Source: Bacteroidaceae bacterium (GTDB lineage: Bacteria; Bacteroidota; Bacteroidia; Bacteroidales; Bacteroidaceae). Taken from it: a stretch of 18,293 nucleotides of DNA. The stretch's first letter is position 1. Each line of letters begins with the position of its first letter. A program made the position numbers and the translations under genes. The notes beneath the pieces are model-generated. The model was given only the letters and a program-made list of their open reading frames with translations, made no database searches and was not told the DNA's origin. The DNA lies in NCBI GenBank assembly GCA_017557475.1, contig JAFYYO010000012.1:1-18293 (forward strand), written 5' to 3'. Shown in pieces: positions 7,169 through 12,945 of the stretch.

Positions 7169-7265
7169 GTCATCGAAGCGTGCCTCGAAAATAAACGAGG
7201 CGTGCCTCGTTGGCAAACAAAGCGTGCCTCGTTCATAAACAGACCGTGCAGGGAGTGGCTGAAGG
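7156..7265. repeat. 22-bp tandem repeat array upstream of rpmE
   Basis: The word GCGTGCC starts at 7178, 7200 and 7222, exactly 22 bp apart. Each of these three copies reads GCGTGCCTCG, then five variable bases, then AAAC and three more bases. Degenerate copies keep the phase on either side (CCGTGTT at 7156, CCGTGCA at 7244). CCTCG (7183-7187) and CGAGG (7196-7200) can also form a hairpin between the first two good copies. The period is a multiple of neither 3 nor 7, and no protein gene is supported here. Confidence 0.85.
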
Positions 7266-7339
7266 CCTCGCCTCGCGTTATGCAGAATACAAAATAGTGT
7301 CATGATTTTTTTGCGTTTTGTGCCAATAATGCAATTTGA

Positions 7340-7353
7340 AAAATAATTATTTT
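7340..7353. promoter_or_regulatory. 14-bp AT palindrome upstream of the rpmE promoter
   Basis: AAAATAATTATTTT is perfectly self-complementary and ends 32 bp before the -33 element. GCAAG (7355-7359) and CTTGC (7374-7378) form another inverted pair just downstream. It could be an upstream activating or operator site, or chance in AT-rich DNA. Confidence 0.3.
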
Positions 7354-7385
7354 CGCAAGCAAAAGGCATTTTTCTTGCCTAAATA

Positions 7386-7417
7386 TTTGGTGCAATGGAA
7401 TAATTGTCGTACCTTTG
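7386..7417 (+). promoter_or_regulatory. Bacteroidetes-type promoter of rpmE
   Basis: TTTG (7386-7389) and TACCTTTG (7410-7417) match both consensus elements exactly, with a 20-bp spacer. A start near 7424 gives a leader of about 100 bases before the L31 start codon. That is long enough for translational control, though I could not recognise a known leader motif in it. Confidence 0.85.
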
Positions 7418-7523
7418 CCGCGCATTTTCAGAAAAGTGCATCGATAAATAGTATTAATCAGTCCCTTATCTGCCTCTCAAGGGTGTTTGGAAGAGGAACG
7501 GGGACAAAAAGAAAAGAAAGAAA

Positions 7524-7775
7524 ATGAAAGAAGGAATTCATCCCGAAAACTACCGTCCAGTAGTATTCAAGGACATGAGCAATGGCGACATGTTCCTGAG
7601 CCGTTCAACCGCTAAGACAACCGAAACCATCGAGTTCGAAGGCGAGACTTATCCCCTGTTCAAGCTCGAAATCAGTAACACCTCTCACCCCTTCTACACA
7701 GGTAAGAGCAAGCTGGTCGACACCGCTGGTCGCGTAGATAAGTTCATGAGCCGCTACGCTCGTATGAAGAAGTAA
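7524..7775 (+). CDS. rpmE: 50S ribosomal protein L31 type B
   Basis: This 83-residue protein binds the large ribosomal subunit at the central protuberance and bridges it to the small subunit. The sequence [17 protein letters not shown], then [20 protein letters not shown], then [13 protein letters not shown], then [11 protein letters not shown] is the standard type B pattern. It has no cysteines, so it lacks the zinc ribbon of type A L31; this form is usual in Bacteroidetes and is independent of zinc. It has its own strong promoter and a purine-rich leader. The symbol follows common Bacteroidetes usage; rpmE2 or ykgM are used elsewhere for this type. Confidence 0.97.
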   Translation: MKEGIHPENYRPVVFKDMSNGDMFLSRSTAKTTETIEFEGETYPLFKLEISNTSHPFYTGKSKLVDTAGRVDKFMSRYARMKK

Positions 7776-7776
7776 A

Positions 7777-7811
7777 GACCCCCCGACCCCCCTTTAGGGG
7801 GAGAAAAGGTC
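7777..7811. repeat. C-rich palindromic intergenic repeat between rpmE and the nuclease gene
   Basis: GACC (7777-7780) and GGTC (7808-7811) enclose a run of Cs and the hairpin CCCCC-TTTA-GGGGG near 7788-7801. It starts two bases after the rpmE stop and ends just before the nuclease ATG. It may act as a 3' hairpin for the rpmE message. It looks related in style to the pair at 8814-8851 and 8913-8951. Confidence 0.65.
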
Positions 7812-7812
7812 G

Positions 7813-8814
7813 ATGATTAAACAATTCAATAATAAGAGGTGCAGATACATTAAGGTATTTGCATCTCTTTTTGTATTCCTCCTTTTGATGGGATGTAAAG
7901 GCGATTCTCTTGATGAACCTCAGTCTTCTGGGGAGAACAAGAACGCCAACACCTCTTTGGCTTTGCCGCTCTATACTGAAACAACTACGCCAACATCTAT
8001 CAGGAATGGCGCTTTGCACGGCATGGAGATTCCGTCCCTAAAGACAGGAAATGTAAATGCCCTCATCGTTCATACGCTTTCCGATGGCAAGTTGAACTAT
8101 TGTGTCGGCTACAATACGACGCTCAAGACGAGCAGTTGGACGGCATTCAAGTGGTATCCTGGCTTCTCGTCGAACAACAAAGGTTGGAACCGAAACTACT
8201 GGAGAAATGGCGAGACATTCAATGGCTACGGAGGTACAGGCGACCCTTTCCAGCCCGATCCAGTCCTGCCGGCAGAATATCGTCTCACTTCCAGCGATTA
8301 CGATAATTGGAGCTATCAGCGAGGCCACATGCTTGGTAGTGCGGACCGACTCTATTCGAAGGAAGCTAATGGACAGACGTTCTATTTGAGCAACATCATG
8401 CCACAACTGAAAGACTTCAATGAGCACGGAATCTGGTGGGAATTAGAAAGTTGGCTTCGTAGCACTTACGACCAGTCTTCCTTCCGCGACACACTTTATG
8501 TGGTCAAAGGCGGAACGGTTAATGCAGGGAATTATACGAAGGTGGGAAGTAGCGGTCAACTTGTCTGCCCGAAGTACTACTATATGGCCATCCTTGCCTT
8601 CGCCAAGAAGTATGCAAAGACCAATGGCGGGTACTATGCAATCGCCTTCTGGATGGAGCATAAAGCCAATTGGGATGATGTCAGCTCCCAATACGCAATT
8701 ACTATCGACGAGCTTGAGGAGCGCACAGGTATCGACTTCTTCTGCAACCTGCCCGACGATATCGAGAATGCGGTAGAGAATCATTTTTATCTGTCTGATT
8801 GGAAACTAAAATAG
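7813..8814 (+). CDS. Lipoprotein DNA/RNA non-specific endonuclease (NUC1 family)
   Basis: 333 residues. The N-terminus has positive charges, a hydrophobic core and a lipobox ending LLMGC28, so it is a predicted lipoprotein anchored in an envelope membrane. Residues about 85-325 match the beta-beta-alpha-metal endonuclease NS family: YQRGHMLGSADR contains the catalytic RGH (His172), and SNIMPQLKDFN supplies the metal-binding Asn194 and the conserved Asn203. The usual Asp of DRGH is Gln here (QRGH), a variation seen in the wider family. These enzymes cut single- and double-stranded DNA and RNA with Mg2+. It probably degrades external nucleic acid for nutrient use. It lies 37 bp after rpmE across a palindromic repeat, with no separate promoter found. 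Confidence 0.9.
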   Translation: MIKQFNNKRCRYIKVFASLFVFLLLMGCKGDSLDEPQSSGENKNANTSLALPLYTETTTPTSIRNGALHGMEIPSLKTGNVNALIVHTLSDGKLNYCVGYNTTLKTSSWTAFKWYPGFSSNNKGWNRNYWRNGETFNGYGGTGDPFQPDPVLPAEYRLTSSDYDNWSYQRGHMLGSADRLYSKEANGQTFYLSNIMPQLKDFNEHGIWWELESWLRSTYDQSSFRDTLYVVKGGTVNAGNYTKVGSSGQLVCPKYYYMAILAFAKKYAKTNGGYYAIAFWMEHKANWDDVSSQYAITIDELEERTGIDFFCNLPDDIENAVENHFYLSDWKLK

Positions 8815-8851
8815 AAGCCTCACCCCCAACCCCTCTCCGAGGAGAGGAGAG
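8814..8851. repeat. C-rich palindromic repeat, copy A
   Basis: It starts at the last base of the nuclease stop codon. It has a CCTCACCCCCA lead followed by an internal palindrome CTCTCC-GA-GGAGAG. It is a near-perfect inverted copy of the element at 8913-8951. Confidence 0.85.
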
Positions 8852-8869
8852 TTATTAAGATAGGATATA

Positions 8870-9463
8870 ATGAAGGTTCAAAAAATAGTTTATATAATAT
8901 TGTTACTCTTTTCCTCCCCTCTCCTTGGAGAGGGGCAGGGGGTGAGGCTTCGCATTCGCGACATTTATGCCGAGGCTCCGGATAGTATTTTCCCTCTCTT
9001 GACAAAGAACAATCGCCTCGACCAGATTGACTTCCGCGAGAATAACATGCAGGCAATCGTCAAGAACAAGTTCGATGCCCATTCCGAGCTGCTTGTCCTG
9101 AACGAACGATACCTAAAGCTACAGCTCTCTGAACGTTGTCTTGTGGAGATGCGTTTGCTTACCGATAGCACTTTTTGCATGGTGCAGACTTATAGCGCTC
9201 CTGCTCCGGATAGTCAAGTCCGTATTTTTGATAAAGATTGGAATGAGCTGAAAGTTCTTGAACGTCCTGCCGTTGAGGAGTTCCTTAGCGAAGATTTAGA
9301 CGTGGATACTCGTCAATCATTACAGGCGTTGTCGCTCATCAAAGCACGTTTAGATGAGGAAGATAACAGCATTACTTTTGAGCTTCAACTGGGCGAGTTG
9401 ACTCGCGAACAAAGGGAAAGGGCCGAAGGCAAGGTTCATGAGATAAGTCGCTCATTGCCCTAA
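8870..9463 (+). CDS. DUF3256 family exported protein
   Basis: 197 residues, matching the DUF3256 family known from Bacteroidales: PDSIFPLLTKNNRLDQIDFRENNM, then a LVLNERYLKLQLS strand and TVQTYSAPAPDSQV-like core, then a long acidic C-terminus (EEFLSEDLDVD). The N-terminus MKVQKIVYIILLLF is a signal peptide core, but what follows (SSPLLGEGQGVR, residues 15-26) is encoded by the C-rich repeat copy B and has no good signal peptidase site. The molecular role of the family is unknown to me. It ends in a 12-bp tail-to-tail overlap with the EamA transporter gene on the other strand. It probably shares a transcript with the nuclease gene if the repeat hairpin does not stop transcription. Confidence 0.85.
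   Translation: MKVQKIVYIILLLFSSPLLGEGQGVRLRIRDIYAEAPDSIFPLLTKNNRLDQIDFRENNMQAIVKNKFDAHSELLVLNERYLKLQLSERCLVEMRLLTDSTFCMVQTYSAPAPDSQVRIFDKDWNELKVLERPAVEEFLSEDLDVDTRQSLQALSLIKARLDEEDNSITFELQLGELTREQRERAEGKVHEISRSLP
8913..8951. repeat. C-rich palindromic repeat, copy B (inside the DUF3256 signal peptide)
   Basis: CTCCCCTCTCC-TT-GGAGAGGGG is an internal palindrome, followed by a GGGGGTGAGGCTTC tail. Its reverse complement matches copy A (8814-8851) at almost every position. The two copies flank the DUF3256 start codon (8870) with about 61 bp between them. Confidence 0.88.
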
Positions 9464-10321
9464 CCATAAGAGAACCATACTCAACAGGACGAGGGCAAGG
9501 TCGATGGCTTTGCTCCGCAGATTCTTTTCGTGAAAGAGTAGGGCGCCAAGCATGAAGCTGACCAAGACGCTACTCCTTCGAACCATACTCACCACACTTA
9601 TCAAAGCGCCATCCAGCGAAAGACTATAGAAGTAAACGTAGTCGGCTACACTTAAGAAAACGCTTATCAGCAGGATGCTCCAACGCCATTGGAAAGGTGT
9701 GGTTTCCTTGCGTTTAGGCCACCAAAGCAACATGAGCATCACTCCCATCATGATGGCTTGGTAGAAGTTGTAGTAGCATTGAACCGTCAATCTTGGCAAG
9801 CCCAAGCCACCTTCCGTTGCCATCAAGTACTTGTCGTAAAGTCCGCTAATGGCACCAAGCACGGCAGCCCCGACAGTACACAATATCCAACGATTGTGCT
9901 TGAAGTCGATGCCCTCCTTTTTGCCGCTTCTACTCAACAGATAGAAACTCAGGATTGCAAGCAATACACCAGCCCATTGCCAAAGGTTCAGCCTCTCGCC
10001 AAAGATGAGCAAAGCGCCAATTAGAACCATTACAGGCCGAGTGGCATTAATAGGTCCGACAATCGTGATGGGCAAGTGTTTGATGCCGATATAACCAAGC
10101 AACCAACTGCTCAGCACTATGCAGGCTTTGAGCAAAATGTAGCGTTGTATTTCCCATCCGCCAAAAGGTGTATTGAAAGCTAAAGGCAGGAAGATAAGTG
10201 AGCAGAAGAGGGTGTTGAGGAAGAGAATGGGAATAACCGCGTTGTCGCGAAGAGAGAACTTCTTCGAGACATCATAGAAGCCCAGCAGGACTGCACTCAG
10301 AAATGCTAAAGCTAGCCACAT
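9452..10321 (-). CDS. EamA-family (drug/metabolite transporter superfamily) permease
   Basis: 289 residues from the ATG at 10321 (MWLALAFLSAVLLGFYDVSKK). A TTG at 10333 would add four residues and overlap truA, so I prefer the ATG, 8 bases after the truA stop. About ten hydrophobic helices are visible in two EamA halves. The first half ends in the typical PINATRPVMVLIGALLIFGERLNLWQWAGVLLAILSFY pattern (broken here for description: NATRP, then FGERL). The second has SVVSMVRRSSVLVSFMLGALLFHE. It is an inner-membrane permease, probably an exporter or exchanger of small metabolites; the substrate is unknown. It is the last gene of the endonuclease I-truA-EamA unit. Confidence 0.88.
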   Translation of the reverse strand: MWLALAFLSAVLLGFYDVSKKFSLRDNAVIPILFLNTLFCSLIFLPLAFNTPFGGWEIQRYILLKACIVLSSWLLGYIGIKHLPITIVGPINATRPVMVLIGALLIFGERLNLWQWAGVLLAILSFYLLSRSGKKEGIDFKHNRWILCTVGAAVLGAISGLYDKYLMATEGGLGLPRLTVQCYYNFYQAIMMGVMLMLLWWPKRKETTPFQWRWSILLISVFLSVADYVYFYSLSLDGALISVVSMVRRSSVLVSFMLGALLFHEKNLRSKAIDLALVLLSMVLLWLGQ

Positions 10322-10329
10322 TCCACATC

Positions 10330-11058
10330 TCAATATTTGATGTCAACCAGGAAGAGTGCTTTGCCTGGGACGCTTTCGCCAGCTTGGCAACGGTCTTTTG
10401 CCTCGATGATTTGCCGCATTTCCTCTATGCTTATCCTTCCTCGACCTACCTCAACAAGCGTCCCAACAATGGCTCGAACCATATTGCGAAGGAAGCGATT
10501 GGCAGTTATCGTGAAGCGCCATTGCCCCGCAGTCACTTCTTCCCAATATCCTTCCTTAATGTCGCAAAGGTTCGTCTTTGTGTCAGTATTCACTTTCGAG
10601 AAGCTGGTGAAGTCCTTATACTCAAGCAACACCTTTGCCGCTTCGTTCATCTTGTCGAAGTCAAGCGTAAAAGGAATCTGCCAACTGTATGCCTGCAGGA
10701 ACGGGTCTTTGCGTGTATGTATATAATAATGGTACGTGCGTGAGGTTGCCGAGAAGCGAGCATGCATGTCTTCTGCAACCTGTCGAACCTCCTGAACCGC
10801 AATATCCTGAGGCAAAAGCTTGTTAAGCTTGTATGAAAGTTGCTTCCCATCCAAAGTCTCTTCCCAATCGAAATGCGCCACCATCATCCTCGCATGCACG
10901 CCTGTATCTGTGCGACCAGCCCCAACAACCTCGATTGGCTGTCGAAGCAGGATTGAGAGGGCTTGCTGCAATTCTTGCTGAACGCTATTGCCATTAGGTT
11001 GAATCTGCCAACCATGATAGCGAGTGCCGTCGTATGAAAGCGTAATAAAGTATCGCAT
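10330..11058 (-). CDS. truA: tRNA pseudouridine(38-40) synthase TruA
   Basis: TruA converts uridines 38, 39 and 40 of the tRNA anticodon stem-loop to pseudouridine in the cytoplasm. 242 residues is a normal length. The N-terminus [21 protein letters not shown] and the catalytic GRTDTGVHA (nucleophile Asp51) are diagnostic. [14 protein letters not shown] and the C-terminal [17 protein letters not shown] complete the two pseudosymmetric halves. It sits 6 bases after the secreted endonuclease gene and 8 bases before the transporter, so the three are almost certainly one transcript. The grouping seems organisational only. Confidence 0.97.
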   Translation of the reverse strand: MRYFITLSYDGTRYHGWQIQPNGNSVQQELQQALSILLRQPIEVVGAGRTDTGVHARMMVAHFDWEETLDGKQLSYKLNKLLPQDIAVQEVRQVAEDMHARFSATSRTYHYYIHTRKDPFLQAYSWQIPFTLDFDKMNEAAKVLLEYKDFTSFSKVNTDTKTNLCDIKEGYWEEVTAGQWRFTITANRFLRNMVRAIVGTLVEVGRGRISIEEMRQIIEAKDRCQAGESVPGKALFLVDIKY

Positions 11059-11064
11059 TCTCTA

Positions 11065-12561
11065 CTACTTCTGCAGAATCTTCTTTCCGTTTCTGATGAC
11101 GAGCCCCTTTGTGTTCCAAGGAACTTGACGACCAGTCAAATCATAAGTAAGACCGTTGTCCGTTGTCTGTTGTCCGTTGTCTTCTTCTGCGATAAGCGGC
11201 AGAGCATCAGGCACTTCGTAGGCGGTTATCTTGACATCCTTTATCTCCCAACAATAGCAAGCCGAGCTGTTGCTTATGTAGCGGAAGGCAATCGTGACAT
11301 TGTCTCTGCCACAACATTCTGCCAGACTTATGTCGCCTGAGGAAACAAACTTGGAGAAGTTGCTGCCCGAAGACGGGAGTGGTGGGAATTCAGCATCGAG
11401 CATACGCCATGTAGCATCCTCTGGAACGCCCTCATAGTCGTAGCTGACGAGCACTTGGAAGTAAGTATCCTTAACTGGAACTGTCTTGTTGTAACCTGTT
11501 GCATGCTGGAAGTTCATCACGGCACCATACATCATAGAGAGGTCGAGCGTAACCATCAAGTATTCGTCTGCTTCCTTATTTGGGAGATTGAAAGCCGTTG
11601 CTTTTGCTCCATAAGTGGCATCGCTCGTCCAAGCTTCGCCGTCGCAACCCTCATAGGTGCGAACAAAGAATGGGTCGAGGCCAGCCTTCATCGAGCTGTT
11701 AACCAGCGTTGCAAAGACAGGTGTATCGCCACCTTGACCGCCACCACCAGAGCTTTCTACGTTGAAGGCAAAGTCCACACTATCGCCCCAAATGTACTCA
11801 GCCAGGTTGGGGAAGTCAACAAAAGGATTGCGATTCAACTGGATTTTGTAAACGGAATCGTTGCGTGCCCTTTCTATGTCATCTACAGGGTCATTCTTCG
11901 CCCATTCGAGAAAGAGCGTGTAGGCCCACTCTTGGAGGGTTGGCCAGTCATCTTGTTCGAGCATATCGAGACCGTTTGAAGTCCAAGTCAAGTGGCTGTA
12001 AGCCGTTACCATATAGAAGTAGTCGCGAGCAAAGTCGCCTTTCCATTCGTCAGCAGGTTCCCAAAGCGAAGTGCTTTTTCCACCTGCCGAGCCAGTTCCG
12101 ACCTTCGTGCAGCCGTTGCCTTTGTCAGTTCCTGTCACCTTACCCATAGCATAGTTGCTCTTGGTGGAGTTAATCTTCTGCTCGCATGGCATCAGGTTGA
12201 AGAGGTCTTGGTAGGCCTTGGGAGTTGAACTTCCTCCCCACCAACTCTTGGGAAACGAGTGCTCGATGTTCATACCGCTCACTGCATCAGTCGAGTTTGT
12301 GAAGTAACGAATGTCATAACTGTAGCGGTCGATGACCTGATTGTTCGAAGTTCGGTCTGTCTTATAGAATCCGCTCCAAGTCTTCCCTGCTCCGCTGCCG
12401 TAGGCAAGCACAGTAACGGGTTGGATGATATCGTGCAGAGCAGCCTTCAGGGCCTCTTTCTTCTTGCCATTTGCATTATCGTAATATCCGTCTGGAATGC
12501 CCGCTACTGCTAAGTATGGGAGCAGAATGGAGAGCAGAAATAGGGTAGTATGTCGTCTCAT
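11065..12561 (-). CDS. Secreted endonuclease I family nuclease with C-terminal adhesion-like region
   Basis: 498 residues. Residues 1-20 are a signal peptide (LFLLSILLPYLAVA). Residues about 22-258 are an endonuclease I (EndA/NucM) domain: the EHSFPKSWWGG motif carries the general-base His101 of the beta-beta-alpha-metal site, followed by DLFNLMPCEQKINSTKSNYAMG with metal ligand Asn131 and by LWEPADEWKGDFARDYFYM. A Gly-rich linker (272-278) leads to a beta-rich choice-of-anchor-J-like domain (about 283-450). The tail YDLTGRQVPWNTKGLVIRNG ends in KKILQK, the C-terminal pattern common on Prevotella secreted proteins and possibly a type IX secretion signal. It is probably an extracellular or surface nuclease. 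The segment GQQTTDN at 463-469 comes from a GACAACR heptad repeat that also occurs in clpC. Confidence 0.9.
   Translation of the reverse strand: MRRHTTLFLLSILLPYLAVAGIPDGYYDNANGKKKEALKAALHDIIQPVTVLAYGSGAGKTWSGFYKTDRTSNNQVIDRYSYDIRYFTNSTDAVSGMNIEHSFPKSWWGGSSTPKAYQDLFNLMPCEQKINSTKSNYAMGKVTGTDKGNGCTKVGTGSAGGKSTSLWEPADEWKGDFARDYFYMVTAYSHLTWTSNGLDMLEQDDWPTLQEWAYTLFLEWAKNDPVDDIERARNDSVYKIQLNRNPFVDFPNLAEYIWGDSVDFAFNVESSGGGGQGGDTPVFATLVNSSMKAGLDPFFVRTYEGCDGEAWTSDATYGAKATAFNLPNKEADEYLMVTLDLSMMYGAVMNFQHATGYNKTVPVKDTYFQVLVSYDYEGVPEDATWRMLDAEFPPLPSSGSNFSKFVSSGDISLAECCGRDNVTIAFRYISNSSACYCWEIKDVKITAYEVPDALPLIAEEDNGQQTTDNGLTYDLTGRQVPWNTKGLVIRNGKKILQK
11154..11181. repeat. GACAACR heptad repeat inside the endonuclease gene
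   Basis: Four contiguous heptads read CGTTGTC, CGTTGTC, TGTTGTC, CGTTGTC on the + strand, i.e. GACAACR on the coding strand. They encode DNGQQTTDN between the adhesion-like domain and the sorting-like tail. Related arrays lie at 12908-12935 and 13357-13391. Confidence 0.85.
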
Positions 12562-12593
12562 AACTTTTGTTAGTTTGGGTGTATATTTTGTTG

Positions 12594-12601
12594 CAAAGAT
12601 A
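12594..12601 (-). promoter_or_regulatory. Likely -7 element for the endonuclease-truA-EamA operon
   Basis: Reading the - strand, TATCTTTG matches the Bacteroidetes TAnnTTTG -7 box. A start about 7 bp on leaves a leader of about 25 bases to the ATG at 12561. The -33 position holds only a weak match in AT-rich DNA. Confidence 0.6.
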
Positions 12602-12694
12602 TAAAAAAGATTAGAGATTAAAGATGAGGAACAGGAGTTTTTTTCCTTATTCTTTTATATTCGAATAGGAGTACAGGGAGCATCGCCCAACATA

Positions 12695-12804
12695 ACGTGT
12701 TATGATTGCCAATGACACGTGTTATGATTGCCAATTACACACGTTATGTTTGCCAATTACACGTGTTATGCTTGCCAACTACACTGGGGTTGTTTGTAAA
12801 CCAT
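12695..12804. repeat. 22-bp tandem repeat array upstream of clpC
   Basis: Four copies start at 12695, 12717, 12739 and 12761, exactly 22 bp apart, with the pattern ACGTGTTATG followed by a TTGCCAA core and a final AC. A decayed fifth copy occupies 12783-12804. CACGTG palindromes are created at one unit junction (12716-12721) and the next to last. The array lies in the 384-bp divergent gap (12562-12945), which also holds a GATTAGAGATTA heptad match at 12609-12620 and the two promoters; no gene is supported in it. Confidence 0.9.
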
Positions 12805-12833
12805 ACTGCAAGCATTATTTCTTGACTCATTTC

Positions 12834-12864
12834 TTGGAGGTTATCCTAAATAATCGTATATTTG
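12834..12864 (+). promoter_or_regulatory. Bacteroidetes-type promoter of the clpC-htpG-nadE operon
   Basis: TTGG at 12834-12837 and TATATTTG at 12857-12864 form a promoter with a 20-bp spacer. The start would be near 12871, giving a leader of about 75 bases that contains the GACAACR heptads. No CIRCE-type inverted repeat was seen, so heat-shock control by HrcA is not supported. Confidence 0.75.
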
Positions 12865-12907
12865 CATGGAACAATCTTTTGGCACGGCATTTGTAGAATG
12901 TAAGTGG

Positions 12908-12935
12908 ACAACAGACACTAGACAACAGACAACTG
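12908..12935. repeat. ACAACAG heptad repeat in the clpC leader
   Basis: Four contiguous heptads, ACAACAG, ACACTAG, ACAACAG, ACAACTG, end 10 bases before the clpC start codon. They share the unit found inside clpC (13357-13391) and the endonuclease gene (11154-11181). Their position overlaps the expected ribosome-binding area. Confidence 0.85.
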
Positions 12936-12945
12936 TAAGATTTAT

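Noticed and set aside
7156..7265. Possible CRISPR array
   Set aside because: The period is only 22 bp with no constant repeat and unique spacer of CRISPR size, and no cas genes are nearby. The array at 12695-12804 fails for the same reasons.
6971..7369. Overlapping frames on both strands upstream of rpmE
   Set aside because: Both run through hairpins and the 22-bp array, whose period breaks the reading frame, and neither resembles a known protein. Treated as non-coding.
12702..12896. 64-codon frame in the clpC upstream region
   Set aside because: It is made mostly of the 22-bp repeat and then runs over the clpC promoter.
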